From assembly GCA_000435635.1 (NCBI GenBank), contig FR882142.1, positions 1-13,864 of the forward strand: a stretch of 13,864 nucleotides of DNA. The letters are read 5' to 3'. Origin of the DNA: Prevotella sp. CAG:1320. GTDB taxonomy: Bacteria > Bacteroidota > Bacteroidia > Bacteroidales > Bacteroidaceae. Below are positions 1 through 7,331 of the stretch, in pieces. The notes beneath the pieces are model-generated. The model was not told the DNA's origin and searched no databases. It saw only the letters and a program-made list of their open reading frames with translations. Numbering within the stretch: position 1 is the first letter of the stretch; each line of letters opens with the position of its first letter. The translations under genes and the position numbers were made by a program.

Positions 1-306
1 CGGGCTCGGCCATGCGCGCTTTTAGTGAGACATGGTATGAAATTTGATGCGTGATTGTGAGATAAACTTGTGTTCGGGATAAGGTATAGTTAGTAATTGC
101 CAGTCCTGGCTTTTAAGTGCATCTAGGGTCTATGGTTCTTGTGTGATAATGTACATATATTATATAATATGTTGCATATTAATATGTGAAGTTTGAGGAT
201 TTGATATTATATATTTTAGTGACACCTTGTATACTGAAGATTTAACTTTAAATAGTGTATTACACATGTGGTAAGTAGTTTTAGATTGTTTGATGCTAGT
301 TATTGA
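1..306. other. AT-rich non-coding stretch, no gene seen
   Basis: No open reading frame with recognisable protein character is present on either strand. The stretch is AT-rich, especially around 145-195, with many short TATA/ATAT runs. A short GCCA/TGGC dyad followed by TTTT (99-114) could be the end of a terminator for a gene left of the window, but its stem is only 4 bp with a usable loop. I see no tRNA-like cloverleaf. Confidence 0.5.
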
Positions 307-336
307 TTTTGCCAATTACTTTGCTTTGTATTTTTG
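307..336 (+). promoter_or_regulatory. Bacteroidota-type promoter P1 of the 385-945 gene
   Basis: TTTTG at 307-311 is followed after 17 bp by TATTTTTG at 329-336, matching the Bacteroidota sigma-ABfr consensus TTTG...TAnnTTTG. It lies about 50 bp before the ATG at 385. It overlaps a second equally good promoter. Confidence 0.55.
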
Positions 337-354
337 CAGAAAATATTATTTTTG
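325..354 (+). promoter_or_regulatory. Bacteroidota-type promoter P2, overlapping P1
   Basis: TTTG at 325-328 is followed after 18 bp by TATTTTTG at 347-354. The -7 boxes of P1 and P2 are the same octamer followed by CAG, offset by 18 bp. Transcription from P2 would begin around 358-361, giving a leader of about 25 nt before the ATG at 385. Confidence 0.6.
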
Positions 355-384
355 CAGACAAATTCTTCTTAGAAGTAGGATCAG

Positions 385-945
385 ATGCTTAAACGATGGC
401 TTGTTTGGTTCATGAGATGCGGTCATTCCCGTGGTTTTGGAATTCAATCACCATGGGCATACCGATTTGTGCGATATGTTATCAACGAGCATTATCCTTA
501 TTATGCCTATTCGGAGCTAGCTACCTCCCTTAAGGTTGACTATAGGCTTCCACGATTATATTTCCGTTTGGCAAATTATATGCAGTCCAGTGAGTGGTAT
601 TCCTATTTTTCGCAGGCAGAAGAATATGAGAATTATATCCATTATGGTTGCAAGAAATGTGATGTTGTAGCAGTCTGTGATGTTGAAAGGCTCCCGAAGA
701 AATTTGATATTGTCAGTGTGGGGCTGAGGGAAGATTACGTCCATATCTGCGAGCGGCTTATCTCTTGTGCTCATTCAGGAACGTTGATTATTGTGGAAGG
801 AATACACCAGCGCAAAGCCGCTCTAACCTATTGGCGCAAGATCATCAAGGATCAAAGGGTGCGTATATCCTTTGACCTATATGTGTGCGGGCTGCTTTTC
901 TTTGATCCCAAACAGCATAAACGGCATTACATTATAAACTTCTGA
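385..945 (+). CDS. Class I SAM-methyltransferase-like protein, probably without a SAM site
   Basis: A 186-residue cytosolic protein with no signal peptide or membrane segment. Two regions fit a Bacteroidota family of class I methyltransferase-like proteins. The first is the N-terminal HSRGFGIQSPWAYRFVRYV segment (residues 14-32), which resembles the family's 'HGIHSPFVYDFV' opening. The second is the C-terminal part with LIIVEGI (133-139), a Trp in the following helix, and ISFDLYVCGLLFF then HYIINF at the end. Family members I recall are about 230-260 residues and carry a glycine-rich motif I (E.GTS.G) after the 'RLANY' helix. Here RLANYMQ (61-67) is followed by a short Tyr/Glu-rich stretch with no such glycines. 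I infer a degenerate, non-catalytic or regulatory relative. Family assignment is from recalled pattern; function is unknown. By eye the gene is AT-richer than the por genes downstream. Confidence 0.6.
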   Translation: MLKRWLVWFMRCGHSRGFGIQSPWAYRFVRYVINEHYPYYAYSELATSLKVDYRLPRLYFRLANYMQSSEWYSYFSQAEEYENYIHYGCKKCDVVAVCDVERLPKKFDIVSVGLREDYVHICERLISCAHSGTLIIVEGIHQRKAALTYWRKIIKDQRVRISFDLYVCGLLFFDPKQHKRHYIINF

Positions 946-1059
946 TAAGGTTTTATCGGATTGACGACTCTTCAATTGTTAAAATGTTTTGTTTTTCATG
1001 CTTAAATATTACGATTTCGTAAATATTTTCAGCCTGCAATAAAAAAGTGCTTGAAACAC
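946..1059. other. Short AT-rich intergenic region
   Basis: No gene. A weak dyad CTGATAA-GGTT-TTATCGG overlaps the preceding stop codon but is not followed by a T run, so it is at best a poor terminator. The remainder is AT-rich and leads into the promoter of the next gene. Confidence 0.4.
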
Positions 1060-1089
1060 TTGTAAATATAAAAATAAATATTACTTTTG
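1060..1089 (+). promoter_or_regulatory. Promoter of the DUF2795 gene
   Basis: TTG at 1060-1062 and TACTTTTG at 1082-1089 are separated by 19 bp, an exact TAnnTTTG match with a correctly spaced -33 element. The start codon is at 1121, implying a leader of roughly 25 nt. Confidence 0.7.
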
Positions 1090-1120
1090 CACGCAAAAAC
1101 CTCGTTAAATCTATATCATT

Positions 1121-1342
1121 ATGTATTGGACACTTGAATTAGCATCTAAACTGGAAGATGCGCCCTGGCCTGCTACGAAGGAAGAGCTGATAGATTACGC
1201 TATACGCTCAGGCGCTCCTTTGGAAGTGTTGGAGAATCTTCAGGAGATTGAGGATGAAGGCGATGTCTACGAGAGCATCGAGGATATTTGGCCTGATTAC
1301 CCATCTAAAGACGACTTTCTTTGGAACGACGATGAGTATTGA
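1121..1342 (+). CDS. DUF2795-family small acidic protein
   Basis: A 73-residue soluble protein opening MYWTLELASKLEDAPWPATK. It contains the DUF2795 core: a short helix, 'PATKEELIDYAIRSGAP', and a helix 'LEVLENLQEIEDEG'. It ends in a very acidic tail (PDYPSKDDFLWNDDEY). Close homologues are widespread and highly conserved in Bacteroidales, always about this length. The biochemical function is unknown. The acidity and single-domain compactness suggest a cytosolic protein-binding factor, which is inference. It has its own promoter and a strong terminator directly after the stop, so it appears to be a single-gene transcription unit rather than the first gene of the por cluster. Confidence 0.85.
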   Translation: MYWTLELASKLEDAPWPATKEELIDYAIRSGAPLEVLENLQEIEDEGDVYESIEDIWPDYPSKDDFLWNDDEY

Positions 1343-1353
1343 CACGGTATTGG

Positions 1354-1381
1354 AAAGGTCATCCTACGGGATGGCCTTTTT
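1354..1381 (+). terminator. Intrinsic terminator after the DUF2795 gene
   Basis: An 11-bp stem (1354-1364 with 1369-1379, one T-G pair) around the tetraloop TACG is followed by TTTTT. It lies 11 bp after the stop codon and only 36 bp before the porP start, so any transcription of porP from upstream must pass it. Confidence 0.85.
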
Positions 1382-1417
1382 CATGCAATAAATGGGTATT
1401 AGTTGCGTTATCAATAC

Positions 1418-2356
1418 GTGAGCAAACGTATCCATATCCTTCTCTTGGGCCTCTTGTCGGTAGCTTGTACGGCGCGGGCGCAATATGACCCTTCCTTTGG
1501 TCATTATTTTGACATGGAAACATCTTTTAATCCTGCGGCTGTAGGAAAGTTGCCTGTAATCAATATCACGGCAGCATATGCTATGGACATGGCGGGTTAT
1601 GAACATAATCCCCGTACGCTTTACGCTGCGGCAGATATGCCCTTTTACGTTTTGAAGACCTATCATGGCGTAGGTGTACAATTAATGAATGACGAGATTG
1701 GCCTTTTCACGCATCAACGCTTAGCACTTCAATACGCCCTTCGCTTTAAGTTGTTTGGTGGAAACTTCGCTGTTGGGATTCAGGCAGGTTTTCTCAATGA
1801 GAGTTTTGATGGATCAGGAGTTGATGCCGAAGAACCTAACGACCCCGCATTGGCTACGTCGCAAGTGGAAGGGAATGGTTTCGACATGGGAATGGGTCTC
1901 TATTATACCCACGACCCGTGGTATTTGGGGCTTTCTGTACAGCATCTCAACGCACCTTTGATAGAGTTGGGCACAACCAACGAACTAAAGGTGGACCCCA
2001 CTTATTATTTTACAGGAGGATACAATATTCGATTGAGGAATCCGTTTCTTACTATACACCCGTCAGTGCTGCTTCGTACGGACGGTGTGGCATGGCGAGG
2101 TGATATTACGGGTCGCCTTGTCTACACTAACGGCAAGAAGATGCTCTATGGTGGTGTGGGATATAGCCCCGATCACTCCGTGACATTTATGGTAGGGGGC
2201 AGTTTCCATGGCATCGTGGCAGGTTATAGCTATGAGCTTTACACATCCTCGATAGACCCGGGCAACGGAAGCCATGAATTGTTTGTGGGTTACAAGATAG
2301 ACATCAATTTGGTGAAAAAAGGAAAGAATAAACATAAAAGCGTTAGAATACTTTAA
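1418..2356 (+). CDS. porP: PorP/SprF family outer-membrane protein of the type IX secretion system
   Basis: A 312-residue protein with an Sec signal peptide (MSKRIHILLLGLLSVACTARA, cleavage before QYDPSF). The mature N-terminus 'QYDPSFGHYFDMETSFNPAAVG' carries the NPAA.G signature of PorP/SprF. The remainder alternates short amphipathic strands rich in Gly and Tyr, such as 'GYNIRLRNPFLTIHPSVLLRTDG', typical of the outer-membrane beta-barrel of this family. It ends with a Lys-rich tail. PorP is a known essential T9SS component at the outer membrane. There is no ATG start: the frame is closed by TAG at 1400-1402, leaving TTG 1403 (317 residues) or GTG 1418. I chose GTG 1418 because it places a charged 'SKR' directly at the N-terminus, as in family members. 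It is first in the cluster, 5 bp from porK. Confidence 0.88.
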   Translation: MSKRIHILLLGLLSVACTARAQYDPSFGHYFDMETSFNPAAVGKLPVINITAAYAMDMAGYEHNPRTLYAAADMPFYVLKTYHGVGVQLMNDEIGLFTHQRLALQYALRFKLFGGNFAVGIQAGFLNESFDGSGVDAEEPNDPALATSQVEGNGFDMGMGLYYTHDPWYLGLSVQHLNAPLIELGTTNELKVDPTYYFTGGYNIRLRNPFLTIHPSVLLRTDGVAWRGDITGRLVYTNGKKMLYGGVGYSPDHSVTFMVGGSFHGIVAGYSYELYTSSIDPGNGSHELFVGYKIDINLVKKGKNKHKSVRIL

Positions 2357-2361
2357 ACACT

Positions 2362-3813
2362 ATGGATAAGTTGAAGATCATCCAGGCCTCTTGGCTTGTG
2401 CTTACTCTCTTCTTGCTGTCTTCGTGCTTTGGCGGCAAGACCGCTTCTCTTTCAGGGCGTGGCGGAGAAGTGGTAGGTGTCAGGGGCAAGGCTTTCACAG
2501 AACCCACTCCTTATGGTATGGTGAGGGTAGATAGGGGTTACTTGAAGATGGGTATCGAGAATCAGGATACTCTTTGGGGTACAGAAGCTCCCGTTAAGGA
2601 TATTTCCGTGGATGGTTTTTGGATGGATGAGACCGAGATTACCAATTCTGAATATAAACAGTTTGTTTATTATGTGCGGGATTCCATTTTGCGTGTGCGC
2701 TTGGCCGATCCTGCTTATGGCGGTGATGAGTCTTACATGATAACCGAGGACGAGGAAGGCAATCCCGTTGAACCTCGTGTCAATTGGAAGAAGCAATTGC
2801 CTCGTAAACCCAACGAAGATGAACAACGAGCTATCGAGAGTTTATATATTACAAATCCCGTTACGGGTGAGAAGCAGATAGACTGGCGTCAACTCAATTA
2901 TCGTTATGAGATTTATGACTATACGGCCGCTGCCTTGCGCAGGAATCGTTTCCGTCCGCAAGAGCGCAACTTGAATACAGATATTGCGATAGATCCTGAG
3001 GAACAAGTGATGATATCCAAGGATACGGCCTATATAGACGATGAGGGACGTGTAGTTACTGAAACCATCAACAGACCTTTGTCCAGCGAATGGGATTTCC
3101 TTAATACCTATATCGTGAATGTTTATCCTGATACAACTTGCTGGGTAAACGATTTCCCCAATTCCGATAACGAAACTTATCTGAGGAGTTATTTTTCAAA
3201 CCCCGCCTACAATGATTATCCCGTAGTGGGTGTTACTTGGGAGCAAGCAAACGCTTTCTGCGCATGGCGTACAGACTATTTGCTGAAAGGATTGGGACCC
3301 GAAGCTCGTTATGTGCAGCGTTATCGTTTACCTACCGAGGCTGAGTGGGAATACGCGGCCAGGGGGAAGGAACAAAATGAATTCCCTTGGGATAATATAG
3401 ATGTGAAGAATGGCAATGGCTGTTTCTATGCTAATTTTAAACCCGATCGGGGAAACTATACTAAGGACGGAAACTTAATATCCAGCAGGGTGGGCATTTA
3501 TCCTGCAAACTCCAATGGACTTTTTGACATGGCGGGTAATGTGGCGGAATGGACTAGCACCATCTATACTGAGTCGGGCGTGGATGCCATGGGCGATATT
3601 AATCCGCAGCTCAGCTATAATGCCGCCAAAGAAGATCCCTATAGGTTGAAACGGAAGAGCGTGCGTGGCGGTTCTTGGAAAGATCCCGAGTCTTATATCC
3701 GTTCGGCATGGCGTTCATGGGAGTATCAAAACCAGCCTCGTTCCTATATTGGCTTCCGTTGCGTGCGCAGCTTTGCCACCACAACTAGCGTCAAACAAAA
3801 AAGCAAGAAATAA
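2362..3813 (+). CDS. porK: T9SS ring lipoprotein PorK/GldK, SUMF1-like fold
   Basis: A 483-residue lipoprotein: the signal ends in the lipobox LSSC with the lipidated Cys at 22. The body is a formylglycine-generating-enzyme (SUMF1-type) fold. 'VDRGYLKMG' (56-64) and 'VDGFWMDETEITNSEYKQFV' (83-102) open it. A family-specific insertion spans about 108-280. 'YPVVGVTWEQANAFCAW' (286-302), 'YRLPTEAEWEYAARG' (321-335), 'GLFDMAGNVAEW' (386-397), 'RGGSW' (435-439) and 'GFRCVR' (464-469) close it. The catalytic cysteine pair of true FGEs is absent: the segment after RGGSW reads KDPESYIRSAWR. The fold is therefore used structurally. In the known system PorK and PorN build the large periplasmic ring under the outer membrane, with PorK's lipid as anchor. 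It is followed 9 bp later by porL. Confidence 0.95.
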   Translation: MDKLKIIQASWLVLTLFLLSSCFGGKTASLSGRGGEVVGVRGKAFTEPTPYGMVRVDRGYLKMGIENQDTLWGTEAPVKDISVDGFWMDETEITNSEYKQFVYYVRDSILRVRLADPAYGGDESYMITEDEEGNPVEPRVNWKKQLPRKPNEDEQRAIESLYITNPVTGEKQIDWRQLNYRYEIYDYTAAALRRNRFRPQERNLNTDIAIDPEEQVMISKDTAYIDDEGRVVTETINRPLSSEWDFLNTYIVNVYPDTTCWVNDFPNSDNETYLRSYFSNPAYNDYPVVGVTWEQANAFCAWRTDYLLKGLGPEARYVQRYRLPTEAEWEYAARGKEQNEFPWDNIDVKNGNGCFYANFKPDRGNYTKDGNLISSRVGIYPANSNGLFDMAGNVAEWTSTIYTESGVDAMGDINPQLSYNAAKEDPYRLKRKSVRGGSWKDPESYIRSAWRSWEYQNQPRSYIGFRCVRSFATTTSVKQKSKK

Positions 3814-3822
3814 TAGGCGATT

Positions 3823-4695
3823 ATGACAAACTATAGCAAGATAAATATCGTATACCGTCTACAGAAATGGATGGATAGTGTACCGGGCCAGACCTTCTTG
3901 AACTATGCGTATAGTTGGGGAGCTTCTATAGTGATTTTGGGAACGCTTTTCAAGTTAACCCACTTGCCTGGGGCCGATATCATGTTGTTCTTGGGCATGG
4001 GCACAGAGGTCGTGGTTTTCTTCCTCTCCGCTTTTGATAGGCCTTTTGACAAGACCGCCGAGGGACGTGAACTGCCAACTCATGTTACCAAGGAGTATTT
4101 AGAGGGGCAAGTTCAAGATGATTCTCAGCCAGTTGCTACTCCGATGGGAAAATCTGTGACCACCGCTTCCGCAGATAGTGTTAGTGCCGAGTCTTTATCG
4201 GATGCCAGTGCGATGGCGGGCGGTACGGTTTATGTCGGCCAGCCTGTTGTGATCGCTCAGTCTTCCGGCTCATCGGCTTCTGCCGCTCCTGGGGAAGAAA
4301 TGGGACACCCTATGGGAGGAAATGTTCCCGTGAATACGGCTTTTGAGCCTACGGCCGAGGTGGCAGAGGCTCAGTCAAGCTACGTGGAACAACTTAAAAA
4401 ACTGGTGGATACCTTAGAGAAAGTCAATGAGCAAAGCAATCGCCTTGCCAGCGATAGCGAGGAGATGGAAAACCTCAATCGCACGTTGACTGGCATTAGC
4501 CGCGTTTACGAGATGCAGCTCAAGAGCGCCAGCCAGCAAATCACTACTATTGATGACATTAACCAGCAAACTCGCAAGATGGCGCAGTTGATAGAACAAC
4601 TCAATGCCATTTATTCCCGCATGATAGAAGCCATGACGGTCAATATGCGCATGTCTAATCCTGGTGCTTCCAACCCTACCCAGAATGGCTATTAG
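3823..4695 (+). CDS. porL: T9SS inner-membrane motor protein PorL/GldL
   Basis: A 290-residue protein with two transmembrane helices forming a hairpin (about 29-46 and 52-71). The conserved motor residues known from GldL can be placed by alignment: Tyr30, Lys44, His47 and the membrane Glu62, equivalent to F. johnsoniae Y13, K27, H30 and E49. These lie in 'WGASIVILGTLFKLTH' and 'MLFLGMGTEVVVFFLSAF'. After the membrane part comes a cytoplasmic Ser/Ala/Gly/Val-rich low-complexity linker (about 105-185). A helical, probably coiled-coil region (about 187-275, 'YVEQLKKLVDTLEKVNEQ...') follows. PorL forms a pentamer around two PorM chains and converts proton flow into PorM rotation (family knowledge). 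Its last 11 bp overlap the porM start. Confidence 0.95.
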   Translation: MTNYSKINIVYRLQKWMDSVPGQTFLNYAYSWGASIVILGTLFKLTHLPGADIMLFLGMGTEVVVFFLSAFDRPFDKTAEGRELPTHVTKEYLEGQVQDDSQPVATPMGKSVTTASADSVSAESLSDASAMAGGTVYVGQPVVIAQSSGSSASAAPGEEMGHPMGGNVPVNTAFEPTAEVAEAQSSYVEQLKKLVDTLEKVNEQSNRLASDSEEMENLNRTLTGISRVYEMQLKSASQQITTIDDINQQTRKMAQLIEQLNAIYSRMIEAMTVNMRMSNPGASNPTQNGY

Positions 4696-6238
4696 GAAAA
4701 GACCCATATCGCCGCGCCAGAAGATGATCAATCTGATGTACGTCGTCTTGATGGCGTTATTGGCATTGAATGTCTCCACGGAGGTGCTCGATGGTTTTTC
4801 TGTCGTGGAGGAAAGTCTTAATCGTACTACCGACAACGCTTCTCGGGAGAATAAAGCTCTCTATGAGGACTTCCGTGGGCAGATGGAGCGCAATCCCGCC
4901 AAGGTGAAGGCTTGGTTTGACAAGGCCACGGCGGTGAAAGACATGAGCGATTCGCTCTATGACTTGGCGCAAGCGCTCAAGGTAGCTATTGTCCGTGAGG
5001 CGGATGGCGATGACGGTGACGTGACAGACATCAAGAACAGGGAAGATCTTGAGGCGGCGGCCATAGTGATGCTTTCCCCAGGTTCAGGCCGTGGCCGTCA
5101 GCTGCGTGATGCCATTGATTCTTATCGTGAGCGGGTTGTCGCCATGGTGGGCGATGAGCGCGCCAAGAAACTGATAGAGAGCAATCTTTCCACTCAAGTG
5201 CCTCGCAAGACCCTCTCCTTGGGTAAGACGTGGCAAGAGTATATGTTCGAGAACATGCCCGTGGCCGCTGCCGTTACCATGCTTTCCAAGTTGCAAAGCG
5301 ATGTGCGCCAGGCGGAAGGCGAGGCTTTGCATACTTTGCTCTCCAACGTGGATCTCAAAGATATCCGTGTCAATAAACTCGACGCTTTTGTCATTCCCGA
5401 GAAAACCACTCTCTATCCAGGCGAATCTTTCAACGCCAGCATTGTGATGGCAGCGGTGGATACCACTCAACAGCCAGAGATATATATCAACAATCGTCGT
5501 GTCAATACCCGTGGCGGACATTATTCCTTTGCCGTGGGCGGGGTAGGTGAGCACAGTTTCAGTGGCTATATGCTGCTCCGCAATGGCTCAGGTGACATGT
5601 TAAGACGCGATTTCACGCAGCGATACGAGGTGGTAGCCCAGCCTATGGGCGCTATCGTGGCCGCCGACTTGATGAATGTGCTTTACGCGGGTTTCCAGAA
5701 TCCCGTCAGTGTCAGTGTGCCGGGTATTCCCCAAAACGCTGTTCGTTTATCCATGACAGGCGGTTCTTTGGTCAGCAAGGGCAACGGGCATTATGTCGCT
5801 ACGCCTGCCGCTGTAGGTAGCGATGTGACTTTCACGGTTTCGGCCACCGATAAGGGCAAGCCGCGTAACATGGGAACTTACACCTTCAAGGTGCGCAAAT
5901 TGCCCGATCCCACGCCTTATCTTCTCGTTGGTTCCGATCGGTTCAAGGGTGGTGCGTTGAGCAAAGGCTCTTTGATGTCCCTCGACAATGTAAGGGCTGC
6001 CATCGACGATGGTCTCCTGGATATAGAGTTCAGGGTTGTCGCCTTCGAGACGGTGTTCTATGACAATATGGGCAACGCCGTTCCCATGGCCAGCAAAGGC
6101 AACCGTTTCACTCAAAACCAAAAAGCCACCTTCCGAAAACTTTCCCGCAACAAGCGTTTCTATATTAAGGTCACCGCCGTGGGGCCTGATGGCATCACCC
6201 GTAAGTTGCCTGGGGCCATGGAGGTCATCGTGAGATAG
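4685..6238 (+). CDS. porM: T9SS motor shaft protein PorM/GldM
   Basis: A 517-residue protein, close to the 516 residues of P. gingivalis PorM. The N-terminus MAIRKRPISPRQKMINLMYV is the conserved GldM/PorM opening. One transmembrane helix (about 14-32) is followed by a periplasmic region: an alpha-helical first domain (to about 215), then three mostly beta domains ending '...GITRKLPGAMEVIVR'. The PorM dimer enters the PorL pentamer with its helices and spans the periplasm to reach the PorK-PorN ring (family knowledge). The open frame extends upstream to a GTG at 4664, but the ATG at 4685 gives the family N-terminus and is the start used here. The 11-bp overlap with porL suggests translational coupling and matched PorL/PorM production. 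Confidence 0.96.
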   Translation: MAIRKRPISPRQKMINLMYVVLMALLALNVSTEVLDGFSVVEESLNRTTDNASRENKALYEDFRGQMERNPAKVKAWFDKATAVKDMSDSLYDLAQALKVAIVREADGDDGDVTDIKNREDLEAAAIVMLSPGSGRGRQLRDAIDSYRERVVAMVGDERAKKLIESNLSTQVPRKTLSLGKTWQEYMFENMPVAAAVTMLSKLQSDVRQAEGEALHTLLSNVDLKDIRVNKLDAFVIPEKTTLYPGESFNASIVMAAVDTTQQPEIYINNRRVNTRGGHYSFAVGGVGEHSFSGYMLLRNGSGDMLRRDFTQRYEVVAQPMGAIVAADLMNVLYAGFQNPVSVSVPGIPQNAVRLSMTGGSLVSKGNGHYVATPAAVGSDVTFTVSATDKGKPRNMGTYTFKVRKLPDPTPYLLVGSDRFKGGALSKGSLMSLDNVRAAIDDGLLDIEFRVVAFETVFYDNMGNAVPMASKGNRFTQNQKATFRKLSRNKRFYIKVTAVGPDGITRKLPGAMEVIVR

Positions 6239-6281
6239 TGAGGCAAGGCGATATTCCTGATAAGACATAACATTAGCGATC

Positions 6282-7301
6282 ATGAGAAAGATATTCATCA
6301 TAGCATTTTTGGCCTGCGTTACGCAGATGGCGATAGCCCAACCCGCGGCGCGCAGACAGGCACAGCAAAAGGCGCGTGTTTCCAACGCCGACAATGTCAC
6401 CACCCGTGCCCGTATCATGTTCCCTACAGCGGCTACCATGCCTCAGGACGTGGTTTGGCGCAGGGATATCTATCGTGAATTGGATCTAACCGAAGAGGCC
6501 AATGCCGGCCTGTATTATCCCGTGGAGCCTGTTGGCAACCAGATGAACTTGTTCACCTACATCTTCAAGTTGATGATGTTGCGTTCCATCCCCGTCTACG
6601 AGTATCGCCTCGACGGCAACGAGAGTTTCGAAGACTCTGCCAAGGTGAAGCCCTTGGCTTTCCTGGACAACTACCAGATATACTATGAGCGGGTCAATGG
6701 GCGCATTCGCCTAGACAATAGTGACATCCCCTCCCGTGAGGTGAAATCATATTATATTAAGGAGTCGGCCTATTACGACCAGGCCACCGCTACTTTCCAC
6801 AAACAGGTGGTTGCCCTTTGCCCTGTCCTTGAACGGGAAGATGACTTTGGCGACGGTGCCACTAAGTATCCCCTCTTTTGGGTGAAGTACGAGGACTTGG
6901 CGCCTTTTCTTACCAAGCATCAGATGATGACCAGCCACCTCAACAACGCCGCCATGATGAGCGCCGACGATTTCTTCACCCGTTCGCTCTATCACGGTAA
7001 GATATATAAGACCAATAACCCACTGGGTCGCACCTTGGCGCAATATTGCTCCAGCGATTCGGCCATGACCAAGGAGCAGAAGCGTATAGAGGCCGAGCTG
7101 GCCGCTTTCGAGAAGAATCTTTGGGGTGACCAGGCCCGCAAGGATTCCTTGGATAGCATCGCCAAGATTCAAGACAAGGACAAGGTGAAAGCCAGCAAGC
7201 GCAAGAACCGCCGTGCCGACAAGGTGAAGTCCCGTCGCCAGCGCTCCGAGTCTTCTGTCTCCACTCCTGCCCGCATCACTGTGCGCCGCGAGCGTCATTA
7301 A
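6282..7301 (+). CDS. porN: T9SS periplasmic ring protein PorN/GldN
   Basis: A 339-residue protein with an Sec signal peptide (cleavage after MRKIFIIAFLACVTQMAIA). Family signatures include 'VVWRRDIYRELDL' (about 57-69), 'NAGLYYPVEP' (74-83) and 'LFTYIFKLMM' (90-99). The segments 'YYIKESAYYDQ' and 'NPLGRTLAQYCSS' follow. The core ends near residue 260. A helical, strongly basic tail follows (about 262-339, many Lys/Arg, ending RITVRRERH), probably flexible and able to contact other envelope components. PorN binds PorK to form the large ring and contacts the PorM tip (family knowledge). It starts 43 bp after porM, and a further 30 bp separates it from the barrel gene, consistent with one transcript. 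Confidence 0.95.
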   Translation: MRKIFIIAFLACVTQMAIAQPAARRQAQQKARVSNADNVTTRARIMFPTAATMPQDVVWRRDIYRELDLTEEANAGLYYPVEPVGNQMNLFTYIFKLMMLRSIPVYEYRLDGNESFEDSAKVKPLAFLDNYQIYYERVNGRIRLDNSDIPSREVKSYYIKESAYYDQATATFHKQVVALCPVLEREDDFGDGATKYPLFWVKYEDLAPFLTKHQMMTSHLNNAAMMSADDFFTRSLYHGKIYKTNNPLGRTLAQYCSSDSAMTKEQKRIEAELAAFEKNLWGDQARKDSLDSIAKIQDKDKVKASKRKNRRADKVKSRRQRSESSVSTPARITVRRERH

Positions 7302-7331
7302 GTTAATTCTATTCACTAATCTGGATATATT

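Noticed and set aside
99..114. Possible terminator GCCA-GTCC-TGGC-TTTT
   Set aside because: The stem has only 4 bp and four T. No upstream gene is visible in the window, so it is too weak to list as a terminator.
940..958. Hairpin CTGATAA-GGTT-TTATCGG after the methyltransferase-like gene
   Set aside because: It overlaps the stop codon, has an AT-rich stem with a T-G pair and no following T run.
5747..6439. Minus-strand 230-codon open frame
   Set aside because: It lies across the 3' part of porM and the start of porN on the opposite strand and has no recognisable protein signature.
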